Assembly (NCBI GenBank): GCA_958295525.1
Contig: OY282355.1
Location: 1,720,394 to 1,784,393, forward strand
From: an uncultured Dehalococcoidia bacterium
Lineage (GTDB): Bacteria > Chloroflexota > Dehalococcoidia > Lucifugimonadales > Australimonadaceae
Direction of reading: 5' to 3'
Length of the DNA stretch: 64,000 nucleotides
Part shown: in pieces, positions 54,286-63,155 of the stretch
How the letters are laid out: the number at the start of each line of letters is the position of its first letter
How positions within the stretch are numbered: position 1 is the first letter of the stretch
Notes under the pieces: generated by a model
The model's database searches: none
Told to the model about the DNA's origin: nothing
The model's input: the letters and a program-made list of their open reading frames with translations, nothing else
Translations under genes and position numbers: made by a program

Positions 54286-56010
54286 TCACCGGCGCCATTC
54301 GGCGATGTTCCAGAGATCGCTGTCCCAAGCGTTGGAGCGGACGCCTAGCAGCGTGTTGAGGCGGGCTGAGACAAGGCCGCGGTTCACGAGCGGAATCTGA
54401 GCATAGGTCTGCACGACGAGGTCGTTGAGACGCTTGGCGAGCGCCTCGCGCTCCGCCCCGGCGGAGGTCTCGGCGAGCCGCGCGTAGAGGGCGTCGTAGG
54501 CGGGGCTGCAGAAACGAGAAATGTTGCCGCCCGCCCAGTTGTTCGCGCGCGTCTGAATATGGCTGCACAAGTTCCCCGCGAGGAATTGCTGCGGGTCGGC
54601 GTCCGGGCCGTCGGTGAACATTTGGACGTCGGCGAAGAAGCGGCGGTAGGACGCGCCGCCAACGGCGGCGGGGTCGCCCCCGAAGAAGACGCCCGCCTCG
54701 CGCGCCGCGAGTTCCGTTTCGACGCCGATGCCCCGCCACCAATCGCGGATGAGTTCCTGCGTCTCCCGCCGGACGGCGTTGGCCGTCGTTTGGAACGTTA
54801 CGCGCAACGGCGCGCCCTCGTGTTCGCGGACGCCGTCGCCGTCCGTGTCCAAGACGCCGTTCGCGTCGAGGAGGCGGTTCGCGCCCGCGAGGTCTTGCGC
54901 GAGGCAGCCGTCGTTGGCGGCGGAGGCGTAGTTCGCAGGCGCGGCGACGACGTTGCAGGCAGGCCGGCCCGCGAAGCCGTAGAGCGCGGCGACGGCGGCG
55001 CGGTCTATCGCCATGGACATCGCCTGCGGAATCGGCGTGAACGTCAGAAATGGATGCGGATTCGCGCCGTCGAGATATTCGGAGCGGTTCGCGCCCAGCG
55101 CCGGGTCGGGATTCGTCTGATTGACGAAAATGCGCTCGACGAGACCGGCGAACGCCGCCGCGACGACGCCGTTCCCTGCGGCTTCCATCGCGCGCAGAGC
55201 GTTCGGCTCAACCTGCAGATTCCATGCGTAGTCGGCCTCTCCGCGCTCGAGAACGGCCTGCGCCGCCTCCGTTGCGGTTCCGCCTCCCCGAATCTCCACG
55301 CGGTCGAAGTAAGGCGCCGCGCCCCGGTAAAAGGGGTTGCGCTCGTAGACGGCGCGGTCGTCCGGCGCGAACTCCGCGATGCGGTAGGGGCCGGTTCCGA
55401 GGGGAGCGGCGTTTTGCTCCGCGCAGTCTTTCGCGGGCGCGCCCGCGCACGGGGCGAACTGCGCCTCGCTAATGACCGGCGCGCCCGCGCCCACGAACGC
55501 AGTGTAGGGATACGGCGTGGGATGATCGAACGTGATGCGGATTGCGCGCTCGTCCGGAGCCTCGACCGAGGCCACGCCGTCGAACGCCTCGGTCTTCGCG
55601 CAGCCGGTCGCCTCGTCCACGCAGTAGCGCCAGGTGAACACGGCGTCCGCCGCCGTCATCGGGCTGCCGTCCGACCAGCGCAAGCCCTCGCGGAGCGTCC
55701 ACGTGACCGAGCGCAAGTCGGAAGAAACGCCGCCGTTCTCCGTCGTGGGAATTTCGACGGCCAGACGGGGAACGAGTCCGCCGTCCGGCCCGTAGTTGGC
55801 GAGGGGTTCGAGCGCGACGGCGCCCGCGTCCTCGTCCTTGTTGCCGGTCGAGAGATACGGATTGGCGTGGGAAGGCGCCTGCCAGTAGCGGATGATCAAG
55901 ACTTCGGGGGCGGGCGCCGGCGTCGGCGCGGGGGCTGCGTCGCATGCGGCGGCCAGCGCTCCCGACGCGAGCAGCGCGAGGGCGGCGGCGAATTTCGGAA
56001 ACGCTCGCAC
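54286..56010 (-). CDS. ABC transporter substrate-binding protein, family 5 (oligopeptide type)
   Basis: 574 residues, lipoprotein signal with lipobox LAAAC (Cys ~23), then a short Pro/Ala/Thr stalk. SBP_bac_5 features: VTWTLREGLRWSDGSPMTAADAVFTWRYC, GTGPYRIAEF, AAVAALYGFAGRPAC and the final ISRFCSPAYDALYARLAET. It captures peptides, opines or other solutes in the envelope for an ABC importer. No permease or ATPase gene is adjacent. The start is GTG at 56010, only 28 bp after tRNA-Ala on the same strand, with a weak ribosome site. Confidence 0.92.
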   Translation of the reverse strand: MRAFPKFAAALALLASGALAAACDAAPAPTPAPAPEVLIIRYWQAPSHANPYLSTGNKDEDAGAVALEPLANYGPDGGLVPRLAVEIPTTENGGVSSDLRSVTWTLREGLRWSDGSPMTAADAVFTWRYCVDEATGCAKTEAFDGVASVEAPDERAIRITFDHPTPYPYTAFVGAGAPVISEAQFAPCAGAPAKDCAEQNAAPLGTGPYRIAEFAPDDRAVYERNPFYRGAAPYFDRVEIRGGGTATEAAQAVLERGEADYAWNLQVEPNALRAMEAAGNGVVAAAFAGLVERIFVNQTNPDPALGANRSEYLDGANPHPFLTFTPIPQAMSMAIDRAAVAALYGFAGRPACNVVAAPANYASAANDGCLAQDLAGANRLLDANGVLDTDGDGVREHEGAPLRVTFQTTANAVRRETQELIRDWWRGIGVETELAAREAGVFFGGDPAAVGGASYRRFFADVQMFTDGPDADPQQFLAGNLCSHIQTRANNWAGGNISRFCSPAYDALYARLAETSAGAEREALAKRLNDLVVQTYAQIPLVNRGLVSARLNTLLGVRSNAWDSDLWNIAEWRR

Positions 56011-56038
56011 GGGCGGCCAGCCTTTGCTTGCAGTGATC

Positions 56039-56114
56039 TGGTGGACCTGGGGGGATTCGAACCCCCGACCTCCTCAATGCCATTGAGGCGCGCTCCCAAC
56101 TGCGCCACAGGCCC
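56039..56114 (-). tRNA. tRNA-Ala (anticodon GGC)
   Basis: On the minus strand: acceptor GGGCCTG / CAGGTCC (one G-T pair), D-arm GGCGCAGTTGGGAGCGC, anticodon stem CCTCA / TGAGG around ATGGCAT (anticodon GGC), T-arm GGGGGTTCGAATCCCCC. Discriminator A and encoded CCA. A TATCAT box lies upstream at 56154-56159. Confidence 0.96.
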
Positions 56115-56313
56115 ACAATCGGGGCGGGGCGCTCCGCCCCTTCCCCTCCGCGAATGATACCACAACCTGCCTGCCGCCGTCCTGTCCCGCAGGCGTGAAT
56201 CTCCCCGCCATTTCCCAACTGGGAGAGGGTGGCGGCGGGGGCGCCCGCAACCCGCCGAGCGCTGCTAGAATCGGCGGGCGCGAGGCGGGACGCCGCGCGA
56301 CCAGGAGGCGGCT

Positions 56314-56658
56314 ATGGCGAACTACATTCTCCTTATGACGCTCAACCCCGAGGGGCAGCGGGCCGTGCTCGCGGATCCGGGATCAGTCGCCGCCGCCGCC
56401 GCCGAAACGCAGGTCGCCGACGTGACCGGGCTCGGCCTCTACGGAGTGCTCGGCCCCTACGACTTCGTCGGCATCGTTCAGGCGCCCGACAACGAAGCCG
56501 CGGCGCGCTACTCCGTCCAATTGGGCGTGCGCGTCGGAGCCCACATCACCACCCTCCCGGCCGTCCCCATCTCCCTCCTCAGCGAGCCCCATGAGCCGGA
56601 CATCGACGCCCTCCTCGCCGGAACGCAACTCTCCAGGCCGGAAGGCGCCCTGCGCTAG
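56314..56658 (+). CDS. GYD-domain protein
   Basis: 114 residues. NYILLMTLNPEGQRAV, GLYGVLGPYDFVGIVQAPDNEAAARYS and GAHITTLPAVPI match the GYD domain (named after the Gly-Tyr-Asp near GPYD). It is a ferredoxin-like dimer of unknown role that is frequent in genomes with varied catabolism. AGGAGG lies upstream of the ATG. 82 bp before the amidohydrolase gene on the same strand. Confidence 0.85.
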   Translation: MANYILLMTLNPEGQRAVLADPGSVAAAAAETQVADVTGLGLYGVLGPYDFVGIVQAPDNEAAARYSVQLGVRVGAHITTLPAVPISLLSEPHEPDIDALLAGTQLSRPEGALR

Positions 56659-56740
56659 CCGCTCCGCCGACCTGCTAGAATCCCCGCAGTCTCGACGGAA
56701 AGTCCCGGAAGAGCAAAAGTCTCGGAAGGAGGCGCGAGGT

Positions 56741-57847
56741 ATGACAACGGCCACGACGAACCTGGAAATCATCGTTGACGGCGACGGGCACATCATGGAG
56801 GACTTGAAGGCTATGGCCGAGTTCCTCCCGCCCAAGTTCCGCGACAACCCCGCGCGCGGGCTTAACGCCTCTCTCTTTCCTCCGCTCGACCACCTCCACG
56901 CCGGCCACTTCGTCGAAACCCCCGGACGGCGCGACCGCAAAGGCGCGTTCGTCGGGCCCGACGGCTGGGAGGTCTTCCTCAGCGAGGTGGGCATAGACGC
57001 CACCGTCCTCTACCCGACGCAGGCCCTCTCCTACGGCAAAATCGTCAGCCGCGACTGGGCCATCGCCGCCGCCCAGGCGTACAACAACTGGCTCTACGAG
57101 ACCTACGTCAAACGCGACGCCCGCTTCCACGGCGTCGGCCTCATCCCAATGCAAGAGCCCGGCGAGGCCGTCGTCGAACTGCGGCGCTGCGTCGAAGACC
57201 TCGGCTTCGTCGGCGCGATGCTCCCCTCCTTCGGCCTGCCCGACCACCTCGGCTCCAAGATCTACTGGCCGGTGTACGAAGAGGCCGACCGCCTCGGGTG
57301 CGCCATCGCCGTGCACGGCGGCGCCCACAGCGGCATCGGGCTCGACCATATGAACGTCTACGCGCCGATCCACGCGCTCGGCCATCCCGCAGGCCAGGCC
57401 ATCGCTCTCGCGGGGATGATCTTCAACGGCGTGTTCGAGCGCTTCCCCAACGCCCGATTCGGCTTCCTCGAAGGCGGCATCGGCTGGTTCGTTATGTGCC
57501 TAGAGCGCTTCGACCGCTCCCACAGCACCCATATGGAATACCAACTGCGCGACGAGGATATGCGTGGCCCGAAAATCGGCGACAGCGTAACCGAGTACAT
57601 TCAGCGCCAGATCGACAACGACCGCCTCTTCATCGGCTGCGAGGGCGAGGAGCCCGCGCTCGCGTTCGCGGTGAGCCAAGTCGGCCCCAAACCCTTCTTC
57701 TTCTCCACCGACTTCCCTCACGAAGTCACCACCGACTCCTGCCGCGAGGAGTTGCAGGAACTCCTCGACAACGACGGCCTCACCGACGAGGCCAAAGAGG
57801 CCATCCTCCACAAAAACGCGCGCCGCTTCTACCGCCTAGGAGAGTAG
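56741..57847 (+). CDS. Amidohydrolase family protein (ACMSD-like), paralog of 11229-12317
   Basis: 368 residues. IIVDGDGHIMEDLKA opens the barrel (DGH metal motif). ATVLYPTQALSYGKIVS, AVHGGAHSGIGLDHMNVY, GFLEGGIGWFVMCLERF and FFSTDFPHEVTTDS follow. Almost every block has a counterpart in the 11229 protein, so they are recent paralogs or two parts of related pathways. ATG 56741 is chosen for the AAGGAGG at 56726-56732. The earlier in-frame region is outside the aligned family. Its palindromic-repeat 3' flank is as at other loci. Confidence 0.9.
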   Translation: MTTATTNLEIIVDGDGHIMEDLKAMAEFLPPKFRDNPARGLNASLFPPLDHLHAGHFVETPGRRDRKGAFVGPDGWEVFLSEVGIDATVLYPTQALSYGKIVSRDWAIAAAQAYNNWLYETYVKRDARFHGVGLIPMQEPGEAVVELRRCVEDLGFVGAMLPSFGLPDHLGSKIYWPVYEEADRLGCAIAVHGGAHSGIGLDHMNVYAPIHALGHPAGQAIALAGMIFNGVFERFPNARFGFLEGGIGWFVMCLERFDRSHSTHMEYQLRDEDMRGPKIGDSVTEYIQRQIDNDRLFIGCEGEEPALAFAVSQVGPKPFFFSTDFPHEVTTDSCREELQELLDNDGLTDEAKEAILHKNARRFYRLGE

Positions 57848-57889
57848 CCGGAGGGGCAGGCGCCTCCCCTGCCCGCCGTTCCCGCCCCC

Positions 57890-58185
57890 TGGCCACGTCA
57901 TTCCCGCGCAGGCGGGAACCTCGCCCCCTATCGTCATTCCCGCGTAGGCGGGAATCCAGTCGGCGCGCAGCGCCCCCTTGCCCCCGTCATTCCCGCGTAG
58001 GCGGGAATCTCGTAGCCCGGACGAGGCGCGCAGCGCATCGTCATCCGCGTAGGCGGGAATCTCGTAGCCCTTCCCTGCCCGTCATTCCCGCGTAGGCGGG
58101 AATCTCGCCCCCGGACGGGGCGCAACGCGCCCCGTCTCCAAATCTCCCCACCCGCCACGCCCTGCCCGCGAAAGCGGGAACCTAC
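57890..58185. repeat. Array of six palindromic repeats with the GCGCGCAGCGCC module
   Basis: The 439-bp gap contains cores at 57901, 57937, 57990, about 58040 (shortened), 58085 and 58163. Between the second and third lies CCAGTCGGCGCGCAGCGCCC, and GGCGCGCAGCGCAT recurs before the fourth, so the second module also repeats. The last core has the GAAA loop and the CCTACTGG flank of that subtype. Confidence 0.85.
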
Positions 58186-58243
58186 TGGAAGCGCCGCCCC
58201 CGGGGGAACCTCGTAGCCCCCCGGACGGATGGGACGATGGCCG

Positions 58244-58276
58244 TATACTACGGCGCAACCTCTTACGACGAAGGAG
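58244..58276 (+). promoter_or_regulatory. -10 box and ribosome site of the thioesterase gene
   Basis: TATACT (58244-58249) followed by AAGGAG (58271-58276), ten bases before the GTG at 58286. The ATG at 58229 lies upstream of the -10 box and so cannot be the start. Confidence 0.55.
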
Positions 58277-58285
58277 CCTCATTCG

Positions 58286-58759
58286 GTGAACGGCCTCGCG
58301 TTTCAGGACAGGTTGGCGGGCAACCATTGCTGGGGGTGCGGCCCCGACGCGAAAGACGGCCTCCGCATCCGCAGTTTCTGGGACGGCGATGAGACGGCGT
58401 GCGAATGGACGCCCCGCCCCGAGTTCGCCGCCGGGCCGACGCACATCCTCTACGGCGGCACGATCGCAAGCGTCATAGACTGCCACGGCATCTGGACGGC
58501 CATCGCGCAGGCGTACCGAACGGAGGAGCGCGAAATCGGAACCGGCCGCGTCATCTGGTTCGCCACCGCGTCGCTGCAAGTCGCCTACCGCAAGCCGACG
58601 CCGATAGATCAGCCGCTCACGATGCGCGCCTGCGTAACCGAAACGAGCGGGCGCAAGGCCATCGTCTCCTGCTCGCTCTCGTCCGGCGGCGTCGAGACGG
58701 CCACCGGCGAACTCGTCGCGGTGCGCGTGCCGGAGGCGTGGTTCGAGAAGACGGGCTAG
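58286..58759 (+). CDS. Hotdog-fold thioesterase (PaaI-like)
   Basis: 157 residues. N-terminal CWGCGPDAKDGLRIRSFWDG (the CxxCG segment is typical of the group), then ILYGGTIASVIDCHGIWTAIA (the hotdog central helix with an Asp nearby) and LQVAYRKPTPIDQPLT. It should hydrolyse an acyl- or aroyl-CoA thioester. The GTG at 58286 has AAGGAG upstream. recO follows 23 bp later. The substrate is unknown, but the neighbourhood and the catabolic genes suggest an aromatic-CoA ester. Confidence 0.85.
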   Translation: MNGLAFQDRLAGNHCWGCGPDAKDGLRIRSFWDGDETACEWTPRPEFAAGPTHILYGGTIASVIDCHGIWTAIAQAYRTEEREIGTGRVIWFATASLQVAYRKPTPIDQPLTMRACVTETSGRKAIVSCSLSSGGVETATGELVAVRVPEAWFEKTG

Positions 58760-58782
58760 GAGACGTCGCTTATCGCCGCGCG

Positions 58783-59577
58783 ATGCAAGCCTATAACCAA
58801 AGCCTCCAACGCCCCTCGTCAGGCGCGCGCCCGCGCTCCTACAAGACCGAGTGCATCATCCTCCGCGCCCACCCGATGCGCGACGCTGACCGCCTCGTCG
58901 TCGTGCTCGCGCCGTCGCTCGGCAAACTCAAACTGACGGCGCGGGGCGCGCGGAAAGTCGCCAGCAAACTCGGCGGCCACCTCGACGTCCTCAACCGGGC
59001 CCGCGTCGCCATCGCCGTCGGCCACACGTTCGACGTCGTGACCGGCGCGGAATCCGAGGAGACGTTCCCCTCCGTCAAGGCCGCGCTCCCGCGTCTCGCC
59101 GAGGCGCTCTACCTGATGGAACTGGCCGACCTCCTCCTTCCCGAGGCCGACCCTCATCCCGCGTCCTACCGGGCGCTCCTCGAGTCGCTGCGCGCTCTGC
59201 AGGACGGACGCGAACCCGCCGCCGTCGCCCGTCACGCCGAACTCGCGCTCCTCGCCGACGCCGGCTTTCTCCCCGAACTCCGCCGCTGCGTCGCCTGCGG
59301 CGCCGGCGTCCAACCGGATCGCCACCGCTTCGCTCCCGCGCTCGGCGGCGTCGTCTGCGGCGTCTGCCCCGGCGCGTCCGCCGGAACGCTCCCCCTCTCG
59401 CTCTCCGCCCTCAAAGTCTTGCGCCACTTCGCGGAGCGGTCCGTCGGCGGCGCCGCCGCGCTCGACATCGGCCCCGCCGTCCATGCCGAACTGCAAGACG
59501 CGCTCGGCTCGTCCATTCGTTTCGTTTTGGATCGCCAGCCTAACGCCGCCGCCTTCGTCGAACGCCTCAGCCGCTGA
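58783..59577 (+). CDS. recO: DNA repair protein RecO
   Basis: 264 residues. An OB-fold N-terminus (YKTECIILRAHPMRDADRLVVVLAP) and GKLKLTARGARK are followed by a helical domain. The zinc-type cluster CVACG and CGVC in the second half is the RecO zinc finger seen in Deinococcus and many bacteria. RecO loads RecA on SSB-coated ssDNA with RecR in the RecFOR pathway. Confidence 0.92.
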   Translation: MQAYNQSLQRPSSGARPRSYKTECIILRAHPMRDADRLVVVLAPSLGKLKLTARGARKVASKLGGHLDVLNRARVAIAVGHTFDVVTGAESEETFPSVKAALPRLAEALYLMELADLLLPEADPHPASYRALLESLRALQDGREPAAVARHAELALLADAGFLPELRRCVACGAGVQPDRHRFAPALGGVVCGVCPGASAGTLPLSLSALKVLRHFAERSVGGAAALDIGPAVHAELQDALGSSIRFVLDRQPNAAAFVERLSR

Positions 59578-59650
59578 CCTCTCGCGCCGCCGCCGTGTAC
59601 AATTGCCCTAAGACCCGGCGCGGCCTGCGCGCGGAAAGCGGAGCGTCCGA

Positions 59651-60709
59651 ATGGAGTTCATCGAGTACATGCAAGCGAGCGGCCACGAGGAGTTGGCCGT
59701 CTGGACCGACCCCGCGAACGGCGTCAAGGCGTTCATCGCCATCCACGACCGAACGCTCGGCCCCGCGCTCGGCGGCACGCGCATCTGGCCCCACGCCACC
59801 GACGAGGACGCGCTGATGGACGTGCTGCGCCTCTCCCGCGCGATGACCTACAAGTCGGCGGCGGCGGGGCTGCCCCTCGGCGGCGGCAAAGGGCTCATCT
59901 CCGCCGACGCGCGCACGCAGAAGACGGAGGCGATGCTCCGCTCCTACGGGCGGTTCGTGGACTCGCTCGGCGGGCGCTACGTCACGACGGAGGACGTGGG
60001 CGCGAACGCGCAGGATATGGAGTGGATCGCCAAAGAGACCGCGCACGTTGTCGGGCGATCGGAGGAGCAAGGCGGCAGCGGCAATCCGGCGGTGATGACC
60101 GGACTCGGCGTGTTCCAAGCGATGCGCGCTTGCGCCGAGGCCGCGTGGGGCAGCGACTCGCTGGCCGGCAAGCGCGTCGCTATGCAAGGGTTCGGCAACG
60201 CGGCCTCTTCGCTCGCGGCGCATCTCGTGGACGCGGGCGCGGAACTCATCGTCGCCGACATTCACGATGACGCCGCCGCGCGCGCCGCGCAACTTCCGCG
60301 CGCAACCATCGTTCCGCCCGACGCCATCTACGACGCGCCCTGCGACGTGTTCGCCCCTTGCGCGCTCGGCGGGACGCTGAACGAGCGAACGCTTCCCCGC
60401 CTGACCTGCTCCGTCGTCTGCGGCGCGGCGAACAACCAACTCGCCTCGCCCGGCGACGCGCGGCGGCTCCGCGAGCGGGGAATCGTCTACGCCCCGGACT
60501 TCATCGCAAACGCGGGGGGCGTCATCAACGTCTACCACGAGTTGGAGCCGCCCTACAGCCGCGAGGCCGCCCGCGCCAAGACCGCCGGGATCTACGACAC
60601 GATGCGGCGCATTCTCGATATGGCCGATTCGGAGGGCGTCACGACGGCGGAAGCCGCGAACCGTTTGGCGGAGGAGCGCGTCGCCGCCGCCCGCGCCGCG
60701 CGGGGATAG
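59651..60709 (+). CDS. Leucine dehydrogenase (Glu/Leu/Phe/Val dehydrogenase family)
   Basis: 352 residues. GPALGGTRIWPH, MTYKSAAAGLPLGGGKG (catalytic Lys) and YVTTEDVGANAQDMEWIAKET match leucine/phenylalanine dehydrogenases. The NAD-binding motif is GFGNAASSLAAHL, later NQLASPGDARRLRERGI. The 352-residue size fits octameric LeuDH. It deaminates a branched-chain or aromatic amino acid to the 2-keto acid, or does the reverse. LeuDH is preferred by length and motif, but the family does not fix the amino acid. Convergent with the zincin gene. Confidence 0.9.
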   Translation: MEFIEYMQASGHEELAVWTDPANGVKAFIAIHDRTLGPALGGTRIWPHATDEDALMDVLRLSRAMTYKSAAAGLPLGGGKGLISADARTQKTEAMLRSYGRFVDSLGGRYVTTEDVGANAQDMEWIAKETAHVVGRSEEQGGSGNPAVMTGLGVFQAMRACAEAAWGSDSLAGKRVAMQGFGNAASSLAAHLVDAGAELIVADIHDDAAARAAQLPRATIVPPDAIYDAPCDVFAPCALGGTLNERTLPRLTCSVVCGAANNQLASPGDARRLRERGIVYAPDFIANAGGVINVYHELEPPYSREAARAKTAGIYDTMRRILDMADSEGVTTAEAANRLAEERVAAARAARG

Positions 60710-60717
60710 GGCGGCGC

Positions 60718-61089
60718 CTACCCCAGGCCCCACGCCTCCAACTCCACGTCCGTGATGCCGAAGTAGTGCGCCACCTCGTGAACGACGGTCTGCCGCACTT
60801 GCGCCACGACCTCTTCCTCCGTTTCGCAGATCTCCTCTATCGGATACTGGAATATCGTGATCACGTCGGGCAGCGCGGGGTCGTAGCCGCCCCGGTCGGT
60901 CAGCGGAACGCCCTCGTACAGCCCCAGCAGCGTTTCGTCCGGCCCCAGCCCCGCGTCGCGCAACTGCCGCTTCGTCGGGCGGCGGCGAGCCTGAACGTCC
61001 ACGTTCCCTTGCTCCATAATGGCCAGGAACTCGTCCGGTATCTCCTCCACCGCCCGCCTGATCAACGCCTCGAACTGCCGCAGACGCAT
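60718..61089 (-). CDS. Zincin-like metallopeptidase (Zincin_1, PF06262 type)
   Basis: 123 residues. The only strong motif is TVVHEVAHYFGITD near the C-terminus (HExxHxxGI). The N-terminus is MRLRQFEALIRRAVEEIPDEF, with FQYPIEEICETEEEV before the HExxH. This matches a family of short minimal metallopeptidases with unproven activity. It begins 5 bp after nfo, so it is likely co-transcribed. Confidence 0.85.
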   Translation of the reverse strand: MRLRQFEALIRRAVEEIPDEFLAIMEQGNVDVQARRRPTKRQLRDAGLGPDETLLGLYEGVPLTDRGGYDPALPDVITIFQYPIEEICETEEEVVAQVRQTVVHEVAHYFGITDVELEAWGLG

Positions 61090-61094
61090 CGCGG

Positions 61095-61958
61095 TCAGCC
61101 CGCCGCGTCCGGGGCGGCTTTCCCGCGCACCTGTTTCAACGTCTCCACGTTCCGCGCGTCCGGCCCTTTGCCCTCGTAGCCCGGCACCTCCAGGTAAAAC
61201 GGAACGTCCGCGAACGACGGATGGCCCAGTATCGCCTCGAACGCGCCGATGCCCATCCGCCCCTCGCCGATGTTCTCGTGCCGGTCGACGGCGCCGCCCA
61301 GTTCCGGCTTGGAGTCGTTGCAATGCACCGCCGCAAGATGCCGCAGCCCCACCTCGCGGTCGAACTCGTCCATCGCCGCGTCAACGCCGGCGGGCGTGCG
61401 AAGATCGTATCCGGCGGCGAAACTGTGCTGCGTGTCTAGGCAAACCCGCACGCGCGGGTCGGCCAGTTCCCGAATGAACGCCCCGATCTCCGCGAACTTG
61501 GAGCCGAGGTGATTCCCCATCCCCGCGCTGTTCTCCAGCATCAACTGCACGTCCGGCGGCGACTCGCTCAGCGTCTCGCGGATGCTTTCGACCACTTGCC
61601 CGAACACGCCGTCGAACCCGCGCCCTTTGTGGCTGTTCAGATGGAAGATGACGCCTTGCACGCCCATATCCCCCGCGACGTTCATATACTTGACGAGCGA
61701 CGCCTTGCCCCGCTGCACGAGCGCGGGGTCGTCCGCGCCCAGGCTCACCAGGTAGATCGCGTGGAACACATTGGGGCCGACGCCGTGCTCGAACGCTTTG
61801 CGCTTGAATTCGGCGACGGCGAGTTCGTCGGGAACCTTGAATCCCCAGCCCTGCGGCGGCGACGGGAAGAGTTGCGCGCACTCCGCGCCGATGTCCAGCG
61901 CGCGGTCTATAGCCTTGTCGAGCGACCCCGCCCCCGAAACGTGAGCCCCGATACGCAA
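61095..61958 (-). CDS. nfo: Endonuclease IV
   Basis: AP endonuclease of base-excision repair that cuts 5' to abasic sites. 287 residues from the chosen TTG. RIGAHVSGAGSLDKAIDRA, CAQLFPSPPQGW, HLNSHKG, ENSAGMGNHLG, CLDTQHSFAAGYD, HCNDSK and DRHENIGEGRMG match Nfo metal ligands and order. I chose TTG 61958 because the strong AGGGGG at 61965-61970 precedes it. An upstream TTG (61979) five bases after a GATAAT box is possible and would give seven extra residues. Confidence 0.92.
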   Translation of the reverse strand: MRIGAHVSGAGSLDKAIDRALDIGAECAQLFPSPPQGWGFKVPDELAVAEFKRKAFEHGVGPNVFHAIYLVSLGADDPALVQRGKASLVKYMNVAGDMGVQGVIFHLNSHKGRGFDGVFGQVVESIRETLSESPPDVQLMLENSAGMGNHLGSKFAEIGAFIRELADPRVRVCLDTQHSFAAGYDLRTPAGVDAAMDEFDREVGLRHLAAVHCNDSKPELGGAVDRHENIGEGRMGIGAFEAILGHPSFADVPFYLEVPGYEGKGPDARNVETLKQVRGKAAPDAAG

Positions 61959-62121
61959 AGCCGTCCCCCTGCGGCGCAACAGCCGCGCCCATTATCGCAC
62001 GCCGCGGCGCGGTTGTTGACCACGATACGAGCAGGACGCTGCGGGGGCGCGCCCCGGTTGCCGCAGGTTGGAGGGAGACGCGGAGAATCTAGGCGGACGT
62101 CGCGCAACAGCGGACGGGGCG

Positions 62122-63147
62122 TCAGCCCAGCGCGACGCGGCGGCCATCGCGGGCGGACTTGATCATCGCCAGCGTGATCTCGACGGCGCGCAGGCCGTCC
62201 TCCCCGGTTGCGAGCGGCTCGCCGCCGCTCTCGACCGCCTCCCCGAACGCCTCGACTTGCCGCGTGTAGAGCGCGATGGGATCTTCAGGGTACGGCTCGT
62301 CGAGCGCGAGGGCGTCCGTTCGGACGGCGAGCGCGCCCGCCTGATTCATATCCACGCTCGCGTGAACGCCCGCGCGCCCAAGCGTTCCGTAGACGACGAC
62401 GTCGTTGCGCTCGTAGTCGGGCGTGCGGCGCCCCGTCATCACGGTTGCGATGGCGCCGCCGCGAAAGCGGAGCGTGAGCGCGAGAAGTTCCTCGAGAGGC
62501 TTGCCCGGCGCGGCGTCGCTCACGGCGGAGACCTCGGCGGCCTCGTCGGCGAGCGCGTAGCGGAGAAGGTCGGCGCAGTGGACGCCGGTGGCCATAAACG
62601 CGCCCGCGCCGATGAGCGCGGGGTCGTCCCACCACGCCTGCAGGCCGGTTCGCGGAGGCGGCGATTCCTGCCCCCTCGCGCCGCGCCCCCAGTTGGCCTC
62701 GGCGAACGCGACGTCTCCCAGCGCGCCCTCCGCGACGAGCGCCCGCAGGCGGCGGTGCCCTTCGTGGGCGCGGAGATGAAAGCCGACGCCGAGCCGCACG
62801 TTCGCGCGGTCGCAGGCTTCGATCATCCGCTTGGCGTCGTCCGCCGAGAGCGCCATCGGCTTCTCGACGAGAACGTGCTTGCCCGCCTGCGCGGCGCGAA
62901 TCGTCTGCTCCGCGTGCAGCGCGTTGGGCGACGCGACGTAGACGACGCTCACGGCGGGGTCGCGCAGCATCGCGTCGAGGTCGTCGTAAGCGCGGGGCGC
63001 GCCGTGCTTTTCGGCGAAAGATCGGGCGCGGCCCAAGTCGCGGCTGACGGCGGCGGCGAGCGTCGCGCCGGACGCGGCGTTGATCGCGGGCGCCATCTTG
63101 CCGTCGGGATGGCGCCCCGTGCTGACGATGCCCCAGCCGGCGGTCAT
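62122..63147 (-). CDS. Gfo/Idh/MocA family oxidoreductase
   Basis: 341 residues. The N-terminal Rossmann domain has WGIVSTGRHPDGKMAPAI, AVSRDLGRARSFAEKHG and VEKPMAL (EKP motif). The second half is the beta-sheet substrate domain (ATGVHCADLLRYAL, with a His possibly in the active site). Typical substrates are sugars, inositol or trans-dihydrodiols; none can be fixed here. It lies 8 bp downstream of trxB on the same strand. The 163-bp gap between its end and nfo shows no feature apart from the GATAAT box near 61991-61996. Confidence 0.9.
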   Translation of the reverse strand: MTAGWGIVSTGRHPDGKMAPAINAASGATLAAAVSRDLGRARSFAEKHGAPRAYDDLDAMLRDPAVSVVYVASPNALHAEQTIRAAQAGKHVLVEKPMALSADDAKRMIEACDRANVRLGVGFHLRAHEGHRRLRALVAEGALGDVAFAEANWGRGARGQESPPPRTGLQAWWDDPALIGAGAFMATGVHCADLLRYALADEAAEVSAVSDAAPGKPLEELLALTLRFRGGAIATVMTGRRTPDYERNDVVVYGTLGRAGVHASVDMNQAGALAVRTDALALDEPYPEDPIALYTRQVEAFGEAVESGGEPLATGEDGLRAVEITLAMIKSARDGRRVALG

Positions 63148-63155
63148 CGCGCCCT

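Noticed and set aside
60718..61089. Short zincin as a toxin or a partner of the large metzincin at 4391
   Set aside because: It belongs to a widespread short family (PF06262-like) with HExxHxxGI and sits with nfo. No link to the large protease beyond HExxH.
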